From assembly GCA_030715195.1 (NCBI GenBank), contig JAUYVI010000007.1, positions 372,001 through 436,000 on the forward strand: a stretch of DNA of 64,000 bases, written 5' to 3'. Origin of the DNA: Dongia sedimenti (lineage in GTDB: Bacteria > Pseudomonadota > Alphaproteobacteria > Dongiales > Dongiaceae). Shown in pieces: positions 54,643-61,679 of this stretch. The position numbers and the translations under genes were made by a program. The notes below the pieces were generated by a model. It ran no database searches. It had not been told where the DNA came from and worked only from the letters and a program-made list of their open reading frames with translations. Numbering within the stretch: the stretch's first letter is position 1; every line of letters begins with the position of its first letter.

Positions 54643-57600
54643 ATGAGTTTGAAGGCTTTCGGCCGTCGCAACACCAAGTCGAAGACACTGGTCGCGAAGC
54701 CGCTGCCCGTCTTCTTCGATCCGACCAGCCGTCGGCGCAGTCTGCTCCGGATTCTGGGCAGCGTTCTGCTGCTGGCCTTTCTTGTCTGGAGCATTGCCTT
54801 CGGCGCGAGCTTGTATGCCCTGGCCAAGCTCACCGCGGTGGATCCGCATGGCAGCCACGAGATCGACCCATCCGTGCGCGCCGCGGCGATCGTCGCTCCG
54901 CCCGCCGCCGGCGGACCGCTGCGGCGCACGCATGCCGGCTATACGACGGTCTACGCTTACCTGCCGTTTCAGCCCGAGTGGAGCTATCTGCCGCTGGCCA
55001 AGGCGCTGCCGCGGATCGGCGTGCTGCTTCCGGAATGGTATCGGCTGGACCTCGACGCCGCGCAGCTCTCGCCGCTCGGCTTCGAGGAGCCGCACCAGCG
55101 CGCCGTCGCGGAGCTCCTGCGCGGCCGGCCCCCGAACACGCTGCTGCCCGTCGCAAGTCTCGATGACACGGTGACGGGTGCGCAACTCGCCGCCGCGTTG
55201 CGTTCGCCGCAGGTGAACCGGCGTCTTGCGCTTTCGATCGCCCAGATCGCCGCCGAGCGCGACTATGGCGGCCTCTGCCTGAACCTCTCCGGCATTGCGG
55301 AGCCTGCCTATGCCGGCGCCGCCCGCCTGTTCGCGACGCTGCACGAGGCCTTCGCGGGCACGGGTCGCAAGACCTGCCTGGTCGCGCCGCTCGCCAGCAG
55401 CATCTGGGACTATGCGCCGCTGATTGCGGCCGTGGATCGCGCGGTGGTCCTCGGCTTCCGCGATCCACGAACGCTGGCCGCGCCGACGCCGCTCGCGCCT
55501 CGGGCCTGGTTCGCACGGCGTTTCGCGTCGCTGCTGGAGACCCTCGATTCCGGCAAGGTGGTCGTTGCCCTCGGCGCCATGGGTTATGACTGGACGGATG
55601 GCGCGTCCTTCGCGGCCGAGATCAACTATGCCGAGGCGATGCGCCTGGCCGGTCTTCAGAACGCGGCCGTGACCCTCGACAAGCCGAGCCTGAACACGAC
55701 GTTTTCTTATGCCGATGGCGGTCGGCGGCACCGCGTCTGGCTGCTCGATGCGGTGTCCGCGTACAACCACCTGCTCGCGCTGTCCGACCGCAAGCTGGGC
55801 GGAATCGCGGTCTGGCCCCTGACCGGCGCCGACCCCGCGATCTGGGACCTGGTGACGACACGTTTGCCGGTCGATGATCCGGGGGCGCTGCTCGGCGACA
55901 TCGATATCGCCGACTACGTCGGCTACCAGGGCGCCGGTCCGTTCCAGCAGCTGCTGCGCGTTCCGCAATCCGGCATTCGTGCGGTCGAGATCGATCCCCC
56001 GTCACAGCTGATTGTCGACGCGGCGTACTCCCGTCTGCCGCAGCCCTACACGATTCAGCGCTACGGCGCGGGCGCCAAGGGCACGATCGCGCTCACCTTC
56101 GACGATGGGCCGGACCCGCACTACACCGAGGACATTCTCGACATCCTGAAAGCCAACCAGGTCCCTGGCACCTTCTTCGTGGTCGGCAAGAATGCCATGC
56201 GCTACGCCGATCTCGTCGAGCGCATGGCACGCGAGGGGCATGAAGTCGGCGTCCATACCTTTTTCCATCCGGTCCTGGAGCGCAGCGCCGCCTGGCGCAT
56301 CCGCTTCGAGGTGAACGCGACCGGGCGCCTGATCGCCAGCCTCACCGGCCGGCAGAGCCTGCTGTTTCGCGCGCCCTACGGCTTCGGACACGGGCCGCTG
56401 ACCGGCATCGAGGAATCGCCGATGCGCCAGATCGAGCAGTACGGCTATGCCGTGGTCGGCTCCGACGTCACGCCGCGCGACTGGACCAGCGCCAAGGCGG
56501 ATGACCTGGTGGCGGCGATCTTGCCTTCCCTCAATCCGGCCAGCGGAACCGTGATCCAGCTGCATGATGCGGGCGGAGACCGCGCCGCGACGGTCAAGGC
56601 GCTGCCGCGGATCATCGAGACCCTGCGCCGGGAAGGCTACCGCTTCGTGCCGCTCGGCGCGTTCATCGGCAAGACCCGCGACCAGGTGATGCCGGTCGAT
56701 GACAGCGTCACCGCCCGGTTCGACGCCGCGTCGTTCACCGCGATCCGCTGGGCCGCCGTCCCCTTCACCTGGCTGTTCATGGCCGTCACGATCCTGGCCA
56801 GCCTCCGCGCGGTGATCGTGATCGTGCTGGCGCATCTGCGCAAGCCGCACGCCGTCCCGGACGGCGTCTTCGCGCCGCCGGTGACGGTGGTCGTCGCGGC
56901 CTATTGCGAGGAGCCGGTCATCGCGCGGACGCTGACCGCGGTCCTCGCCTCGAACTATCCGGACCTACGCATTCTCGTGGTGGATGACGGCTCCAGCGAC
57001 CGGACTGCCGCCATGATCGCCGCTACCTGCGGTTCCGATCCGCGGGTCAGCGTCCTGACCCAGGCGAACGGCGGCAAGTTCAACGCGCTCAATCACGCCT
57101 ACGGCGCCATCACGACCGACATCGTGATCGCGATCGATGCCGACACGATCATCGATCCCGAGGCCATTCGCATGCTGGTCCGGCACTTCCAGGATCCGGC
57201 GGTCGGGGCGGTCGCCGGCAATGTGAAGGTCGGCAACCGGCAAACGCTGATGACGCGATTGCAGTCGCTGGAATACGTGACGGCGCAGAACATCGACCGC
57301 CGCGCCGCGGAGGTGTTCAACGGCATCATGGTGGTGCCCGGGGCGATCGGCGCCTGGCGCCGCGCGGCGGTGGAGCAGGCCGGCTACTACTCGTCCCAGA
57401 CCCTGGCCGAGGATGCGGACCTGACGGTCGCGATCGCGCGCGCCGGCTACCGCGTCCTGTTCGAAGAGGCCGCGTTGGCCACGACCGAAGCTCCGGAGAC
57501 CGTCCGCCAGTTCATGCGGCAGCGGCTGCGCTGGATGCTCGGCATGCTGCAGACCGCCTGGAAGCATCGCGGCGCGATCGCCGAGCGCCGCTGGATCGGG

Positions 57601-58029
57601 CTGGTCTCGATTCCGGAGCTGTTCCTGTTCAGCATCATGGTGGCGAGCGTTGCTCCGCTCGTCGACCTCATGTTCATCGCCGCGCTCGTCGACTATGCGA
57701 TCGACCGCATGGTTCTGGCGCAGCCGGCCATGGCCACGTTGTCGGTCGGCAAGATCGCGGCCTATTGCACGTATCTGCTGTCGGATGTCGTGGTCGGCAT
57801 CCTGGCCTTCCGGCTCGAACCGGCGGAGGACAAGCGTCTCCTCTGGCTGCTGCCGTTCCAGCGGCTGTTCTATCGTCAGCTCTTGTATGTTTCGGCGATC
57901 CGCGCGCTGGCGGCCGCCTTGTCCGGACGCCTGATGCGCTGGCAGAAGGTGACCCGGGCGGCGGAGATCGCTTCGGACGCCGCGCTCGGTCGTGCGACGC
58001 AGCGCCAGATCCAGCTTACGCCGCGATGA
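54643..58029 (+). CDS. Tripartite GH18-like / polysaccharide deacetylase / GT2 glycosyltransferase membrane protein
   Basis: A 1128-residue fusion. After a cytoplasmic leader and membrane helix (LLRILGSVLLLAFLVWSIAF) comes a GH18-like barrel (about 90-440); its catalytic strand reads YGGLCLNLSGIAE (208-220), so the DxxDxDxE acids are lost. A CE4 deacetylase domain (about 480-680) is intact: Asp487/Asp488 in TFDDGPDP and the zinc histidines His538 and His542 in VHTFFHP. A GT2 domain (about 740-1010) has YCEEP, DDGSSDRT, DAD (832-834), and QRLRW (960-964), flanked by helices. This is the layout of processive beta-glycan synthases of the IcaA/NodC type. Expected product: a partly de-N-acetylated beta-linked amino sugar polymer or oligomer. 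Start ATG 54643. Confidence 0.92.
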   Translation: MSLKAFGRRNTKSKTLVAKPLPVFFDPTSRRRSLLRILGSVLLLAFLVWSIAFGASLYALAKLTAVDPHGSHEIDPSVRAAAIVAPPAAGGPLRRTHAGYTTVYAYLPFQPEWSYLPLAKALPRIGVLLPEWYRLDLDAAQLSPLGFEEPHQRAVAELLRGRPPNTLLPVASLDDTVTGAQLAAALRSPQVNRRLALSIAQIAAERDYGGLCLNLSGIAEPAYAGAARLFATLHEAFAGTGRKTCLVAPLASSIWDYAPLIAAVDRAVVLGFRDPRTLAAPTPLAPRAWFARRFASLLETLDSGKVVVALGAMGYDWTDGASFAAEINYAEAMRLAGLQNAAVTLDKPSLNTTFSYADGGRRHRVWLLDAVSAYNHLLALSDRKLGGIAVWPLTGADPAIWDLVTTRLPVDDPGALLGDIDIADYVGYQGAGPFQQLLRVPQSGIRAVEIDPPSQLIVDAAYSRLPQPYTIQRYGAGAKGTIALTFDDGPDPHYTEDILDILKANQVPGTFFVVGKNAMRYADLVERMAREGHEVGVHTFFHPVLERSAAWRIRFEVNATGRLIASLTGRQSLLFRAPYGFGHGPLTGIEESPMRQIEQYGYAVVGSDVTPRDWTSAKADDLVAAILPSLNPASGTVIQLHDAGGDRAATVKALPRIIETLRREGYRFVPLGAFIGKTRDQVMPVDDSVTARFDAASFTAIRWAAVPFTWLFMAVTILASLRAVIVIVLAHLRKPHAVPDGVFAPPVTVVVAAYCEEPVIARTLTAVLASNYPDLRILVVDDGSSDRTAAMIAATCGSDPRVSVLTQANGGKFNALNHAYGAITTDIVIAIDADTIIDPEAIRMLVRHFQDPAVGAVAGNVKVGNRQTLMTRLQSLEYVTAQNIDRRAAEVFNGIMVVPGAIGAWRRAAVEQAGYYSSQTLAEDADLTVAIARAGYRVLFEEAALATTEAPETVRQFMRQRLRWMLGMLQTAWKHRGAIAERRWIGLVSIPELFLFSIMVASVAPLVDLMFIAALVDYAIDRMVLAQPAMATLSVGKIAAYCTYLLSDVVVGILAFRLEPAEDKRLLWLLPFQRLFYRQLLYVSAIRALAAALSGRLMRWQKVTRAAEIASDAALGRATQRQIQLTPR

Positions 58030-58057
58030 TCTGGCGCTGCGCCTGATTCAGTCAGGG

Positions 58058-58672
58058 TCAGTTCAACTGCGCGATCGCCTTGCAGCTGCTTTCGGTAACG
58101 GTGCCGGCCGAGACCGGCAGGTTCGGCGCCGGATTGATGATGACCGGCTGTAGATCGGTGATGCTGCGCGCGCAGGCCGCGGCCGTCTCGGCGGTGACCT
58201 TCTCGCCGCCGACATAGATGTCGAACCACGGATGGCCGTCATGGCCGGTATGGCAGGGTCCGTTCTGCGGCCTCGCCCCGTCGCCGCACACATCCTCGAC
58301 GATCGCGTATTTCTGGAGCCGTTCGATATAGAATCGGGTGCCGGCCGGAACGTCCGGCGTCGATCGTCCGCCGGAAATCGAATGCCCGACCGCGAGGGTG
58401 ATCGGGTCGTCATAGGTGCCCTGTCCGCCGGCCTCGTCATGGACCACCGGCAAGGCGATCTGTGCCGTGCCGACCGGCGTGTTGTCCCAATAGCTGTAGC
58501 CGGTGATATAGGCCGTGAAGCGCTGCGCCGGCTGCTGCTTGGCCGCCGTGAGCGTGGTGCTGAGACGAACGGCGCTCGCATTCTCCGAGAGCGCGGTGCC
58601 GCTCGGTGTGCCGCACGCCGCCAGCAGAATGCCGCCGAGCAGCGCAAAACCGGTCCGTGACTTCAACGCCAT
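58058..58672 (-). CDS. Lipoprotein with a double-psi-barrel-like domain, unknown function
   Basis: A 204-residue predicted lipoprotein: signal peptide with lipobox LLAAC (Cys20), then a domain containing FTAYITGYSYWDNTPVGTA, GGQGTYDDPITLAVGHSISG and GTRFYIERLQKYAIVEDVCGDG. The pattern of a barrel with YDDPIT...GTRFYI and VEDxCGD resembles 3D/RlpA-like barrels that bind or cleave peptidoglycan, and similar proteins occur in fungi. Four cysteines in the mature part suggest disulfides. I could not place it in a named family. It converges on the GH18-CE4-GT2 gene with 28 bases between stops. Confidence 0.75.
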   Translation of the reverse strand: MALKSRTGFALLGGILLAACGTPSGTALSENASAVRLSTTLTAAKQQPAQRFTAYITGYSYWDNTPVGTAQIALPVVHDEAGGQGTYDDPITLAVGHSISGGRSTPDVPAGTRFYIERLQKYAIVEDVCGDGARPQNGPCHTGHDGHPWFDIYVGGEKVTAETAAACARSITDLQPVIINPAPNLPVSAGTVTESSCKAIAQLN

Positions 58673-59010
58673 GATGATTCCTCCACCCCGAGAGAGATTG
58701 CCGCGGGCGGCCTCCCGACCCGCGAACACGTGGCCATGAGTATTGGTATCGGGCCGGGCTTTATCCAGGGACTGCGGCAAGAAGACCGCAGGTTCGCGCG
58801 CATTTCCGGTCGATCGTTGATGTCGATCAGAATCCTCGTGACGGAAAAAGCCGATCTCAGCGCTTTGGCAATGTTTCGTTAACTGCGCCCGATCAACGGC
58901 CTCACTCTGCGGGACGGCTTGCGCGATTTTGACATAAGTCACGGCAATTTCCGGCGCGCGCATTAGAGTTGTCGTGCATTTGAAACAAACCGACAGGCGC
59001 AAGAGGGGAA
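58673..59010. other. Intergenic region without recognised gene
   Basis: These 338 bases separate two divergent genes, the lipoprotein (minus) and the DUF1488 protein (plus). They should contain both promoters. A TTGACA hexamer occurs on the plus strand at 58929-58934, but no -10 hexamer is found at 16-18 bases. An AGAGGGG ribosome site precedes the DUF1488 start. No stable hairpin or repeat stands out. Confidence 0.5.
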
Positions 59011-59421
59011 ATGTCCAGCACATCGTTCAGCCGCGTGGGGCTCGCCGGCCGCTCATGGGAAAGCAGTGAGCCGGGATTTTTCTGCTTCGAGGCGGCAATC
59101 GACGGCGAACCGACGATCGTTCATGTCTCGGAACAAGTTGCGTTCGATTATCTGGGCGCGTGGACGCCGGACACGGCGAAGTGCCTCGCGATCCTGCGCC
59201 TGCACCGCGCCGATCTGGCGAGGCTGGCGGAGAGAAAGCTGAAATCGTCCGGGCCGCGTCTCAGGAGCAGCGCTTGTCTGCGGCTGACCTGGCGAGACAC
59301 CAATCGGGCAGCGATCGAGGAGACGCTCCCCGCGCGTCGCAACGACCAGCCTTTTGCGCGCGCGATGGAGCAAGGCGAGCAAAGATCAGCAAGCGCTCTT
59401 CCGGCCGCAGTCCCGCTGTGA
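59011..59421 (+). CDS. DUF1488-like small protein
   Basis: A 136-residue protein. Residues 20-75 (GFFCFEAAIDGEPTIVHVSEQVAFDYLGA, ADLARLAERKLKS) look like a DUF1488 domain, a small alpha-beta family of unknown function in proteobacteria. The C-terminal half is basic and poorly ordered, and may be partly out of family. AGAGGGG lies five bases before the ATG. tRNA-Val lies 51 bases downstream on the other strand. Confidence 0.65.
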   Translation: MSSTSFSRVGLAGRSWESSEPGFFCFEAAIDGEPTIVHVSEQVAFDYLGAWTPDTAKCLAILRLHRADLARLAERKLKSSGPRLRSSACLRLTWRDTNRAAIEETLPARRNDQPFARAMEQGEQRSASALPAAVPL

Positions 59422-59472
59422 GATTGGACCCGAAAGGCCCTACGCAGGCTGTCGCTGAGCCGATGATGGGAA

Positions 59473-59547
59473 TGGTGGGCGGTACTGGGATTGAACCAGT
59501 GACCCCTACGATGTCAACGTAGTGCTCTCCCGCTGAGCTAACCGCCC
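59473..59547 (-). tRNA. tRNA-Val (anticodon GAC)
   Basis: A complete 75-base cloverleaf on the minus strand: acceptor GGGCGGT/ACCGCCC, D arm GCTC...GAGC, anticodon stem CTACG/CGTAG with loop TTGACAT giving anticodon GAC, T stem ACTGG/CCAGT with loop TTCAATC, discriminator A and encoded CCA (59473-59475). It reads GUC and GUU valine codons. Confidence 0.97.
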
Positions 59548-59754
59548 GATATCGCAGCGTTTTCTTAAACGCGGCTTGCGGCGCGGGGCCGCAAGGCTTG
59601 GCCCCGGTGGGGCCGGCGGCACGCGAAATACCACCGCCTCCCGCGCTTTGCAAGCACCGGAAATCGCCCGATAAATCAAACGCGGGAATCGTCACCCGCA
59701 AACCGTTCGCATCTGGTCGCTGACAGGCCGCCCGGAATTTACTAAACCTATCCC

Positions 59755-60699
59755 ATGAGCAACGGCACGGCCCTGCCCAAATCCCTGAAGTCCCCGGAAG
59801 CCGCCGCCCCGGGAGAGGAAGCCGAAGGCCAGGCGGCGGCCCAGGCGGCCTATGAGATCATCCGCCCGGACCGGCAGACCACACCATTGGTCCTGGCCTC
59901 GCCCCACAGCGGCGACCGCTATCCGGCGGACTTCCTGAAGATGGCCAAGCTCGACCGGGCGACCCTGCGCCTCAGCGAGGATTGCTACGTCGATGAGCTG
60001 ATCGCCGCCGGGCCGAGCTACGGCGCGCCGCTGCTGAAGGCGCTGTTTCCGCGGGTCTATGTCGATGCCAATCGCGAGGCGTTCGAGCTCGATCCGCTCA
60101 TGTTCGAGGACCGGCTGCCGGATGCCGCCATCACCGACTCGCCGCGGGTCGCCGCCGGCCTCGGCAGCATCCCGCGCCTTGCCGCCAACGATCGCGAGAT
60201 CTACGGGCGCAAGCTTCCCTTCGCCGAGGCGGAGCGGCGGATCGCGCGCTGCTATCGGCCTTATCATGACGCTCTGTTGGCCCTGATGCGGGAGACCCGC
60301 GAGCGATTCGGCGGCGGCCTGTTGATCGATTGCCATTCGATGCCCTCGGTCGGCGGGCAGGGCGAGCGCGATCTCGGGCGTGCCCGCGTCGACTTCGTGC
60401 TCGGCGATTGCTTCGGCGCCTCCTGCGCCGACGCGGTGACGGCGGCGGCCGAGGCGCATCTCCGCAAGGAAGGCGCCAATGTCCGGCGCAACAATCCTTA
60501 TTCCGGCGGCTATGTGACCCAGCATTACGGGCGGCCGTCCGAAGGCATCCATGTGCTGCAGATCGAGATCAACCGCTCGATCTACATGGACGAGCAGACG
60601 CTCGAACGATTGCCCGAGTTTGAGGAAACTCAGCAGCGCCTCGAGCGCCTGATTGCCATGCTGGCCCGCGAGGCGCAGGCCTTGATCCGCCGCCGCTGA
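59755..60699 (+). CDS. N-formylglutamate amidohydrolase family protein
   Basis: A 314-residue zinc-dependent amidohydrolase-fold protein. Key regions: PLVLASPHSGDRYP (metal and substrate site), ADFLKMAKLD, DANREAFELDP, LLIDCHSMPS and IEINRSIYMDE. In HutG the enzyme turns N-formylglutamate to glutamate plus formate in histidine breakdown, but no other hut gene is present, so its substrate may be another N-formyl or N-acyl amino acid. The N-terminus has a short disordered alanine/glutamate leader. The GNAT gene begins two bases after its stop. Confidence 0.9.
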   Translation: MSNGTALPKSLKSPEAAAPGEEAEGQAAAQAAYEIIRPDRQTTPLVLASPHSGDRYPADFLKMAKLDRATLRLSEDCYVDELIAAGPSYGAPLLKALFPRVYVDANREAFELDPLMFEDRLPDAAITDSPRVAAGLGSIPRLAANDREIYGRKLPFAEAERRIARCYRPYHDALLALMRETRERFGGGLLIDCHSMPSVGGQGERDLGRARVDFVLGDCFGASCADAVTAAAEAHLRKEGANVRRNNPYSGGYVTQHYGRPSEGIHVLQIEINRSIYMDEQTLERLPEFEETQQRLERLIAMLAREAQALIRRR

Positions 60700-60700
60700 C

Positions 60701-61264
60701 ATGTCCTCGGAAATGCCTGCCGAGGCCGCGCTCGACCGCAATGCGATCACCATCCGTCCCGCCGCATCCGGCGATCTCGCGGGTTTGTGCGATATCTATG
60801 CCGGGCATGTCCTCAATGGCGCCGCGAGCTTCGAGGAAGTGCCGCCCGATCTCGGCGAGTTCGAGCGGCGCTGGCGGTCGATCGTCGAGCTCGGCCTGCC
60901 TTACCTCGTCGCCTGCGATTCCGGCGGGCCGCTCGGCTATGCCTATGCCGGGCCGTATCGGCCGCGCAGCGCCTATCGCTTCACTGTCGAGGATTCGATC
61001 TATCTCGATCCCAAGGCGACCGGCCGCGGCATCGGGCGCCGCCTGCTGGCGGCCGTCATCGACGGCGCGACCGCCGCCGGCAAGCGGCAGATGCTGGCGG
61101 TGATCGGCGACAGCGCCAACCGCCCCTCGATCGCCCTCCACCAGCGGCTCGGTTTCAGCGAGGTGGGCACGTTCCGCGCGGTCGGCTTCAAATTCGGCCG
61201 CTGGGTCGACAGCGTGCTGATGCAGCGCGCGCTCGGCGCGGGTGACGCTTCGCCGCCGGGTTGA
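60701..61264 (+). CDS. GNAT acetyltransferase, phosphinothricin acetyltransferase-like
   Basis: A 187-residue GNAT enzyme. The acetyl-CoA loop is DPKATGRGIGRRLL (about 108-121), preceded by SAYRFTVEDSIYLD and followed by MLAVIGDSANRPSIALHQRLGF, all typical of the Pat/MddA group that acetylates phosphinothricin, methionine sulfone or sulfoximine. It lies directly after the amidohydrolase, so the two are probably cotranscribed. The physiological substrate is unknown. Confidence 0.9.
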   Translation: MSSEMPAEAALDRNAITIRPAASGDLAGLCDIYAGHVLNGAASFEEVPPDLGEFERRWRSIVELGLPYLVACDSGGPLGYAYAGPYRPRSAYRFTVEDSIYLDPKATGRGIGRRLLAAVIDGATAAGKRQMLAVIGDSANRPSIALHQRLGFSEVGTFRAVGFKFGRWVDSVLMQRALGAGDASPPG

Positions 61265-61277
61265 AACCGGATCGATT

Positions 61278-61291
61278 TTGAAACGTTTCAA
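61278..61291. promoter_or_regulatory. 14-bp perfect palindrome (LacI-type operator-like)
   Basis: TTGAAACGTTTCAA is a perfect dyad with a central CG, the shape of LacI/GalR-family operators. It sits 13 bases after the GNAT stop codon and abuts the T-tract of the minus-strand small RNA terminator. No LacI-family regulator is in the window, and the location downstream of genes is odd for an operator, so function is uncertain. Confidence 0.35.
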
Positions 61292-61292
61292 G

Positions 61293-61394
61293 AAAAAAGG
61301 GCCGTGCGTCTGGCACGGCCCAAGTTCTGGGAGGAAACGCCCATGAGGGGCGCCGCGACAACGTACTGTCAGGGGAGATTTCCGTTGTCGCAGT
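61293..61394 (-). ncRNA. Candidate trans-acting small RNA with anti-Shine-Dalgarno motifs
   Basis: Read on the minus strand this ~100-base interval folds into three hairpins: a 9-bp stem GCGACAACG/CGTTGTCGC (61383-61391 with 61355-61363), a 5-bp stem CGCCC/GGGCG (61348-61352 with 61338-61342), and a terminator with a perfect 9-bp stem (61313-61321 with 61299-61307) followed by TTTTTT (61293-61298). Exposed C-rich stretches are CTCCCC in the first loop (61372-61377) and TTTCCTCCCAG (61327-61337) before the terminator; both can pair with Shine-Dalgarno sequences. The layout recalls AbcR (alpha-r15) and CCUCC-motif RNAs of alphaproteobacteria. The exact 5' end is inferred from the upstream promoter. 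Confidence 0.65.
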
Positions 61395-61398
61395 GCAA

Positions 61399-61427
61399 AA
61401 GATGATGCTGCATAAGCGAAAAGTCAA
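61399..61427 (-). promoter_or_regulatory. Candidate promoter of the small RNA
   Basis: On the minus strand TTGACT (61422-61427) is followed after 17 bases by CATCTT (61399-61404). The -35 hexamer matches well (5 of 6); the -10 is weak (3 of 6). It would place transcription start near 61391-61394, just before the first hairpin. The region further upstream (to ~61490) is notably AT-rich, which would suit an UP element. The remaining bases to the kinase gene at 61680 show nothing else. Confidence 0.5.
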
Positions 61428-61679
61428 GCATCTAAACCGGCTCTACATTGCCTATCTAAGCTATTGTCATATAAATGATTGTTGACCACTGTTGCAGCGC
61501 GGCAACGGTTCAGAATCGAACTTTTCGGCGCGGCCGCTCCAGAATCGGCCCGGGATGGCAACCGACCGGGCGGCGAACCGGATGCCGAGGTTTACGGGGC
61601 CTTAGCTGTATATCTCCGTGAACCGGGAAAGTGCCGCTGTTAGACTGCGCGCCCATCTCCGGCGCAATCGGAAGAACGG

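Noticed and set aside
59755..60699. Calling the amidohydrolase hutG of a histidine-degradation operon
   Set aside because: No other hut gene is adjacent, so only the family name is supported.
61343..61405. 20-codon plus-strand open frame with GGGAGG before its ATG
   Set aside because: The apparent ribosome site is the complement of the anti-Shine-Dalgarno stretch in the minus-strand small RNA; the RNA with its promoter and terminator explains the sequence better.
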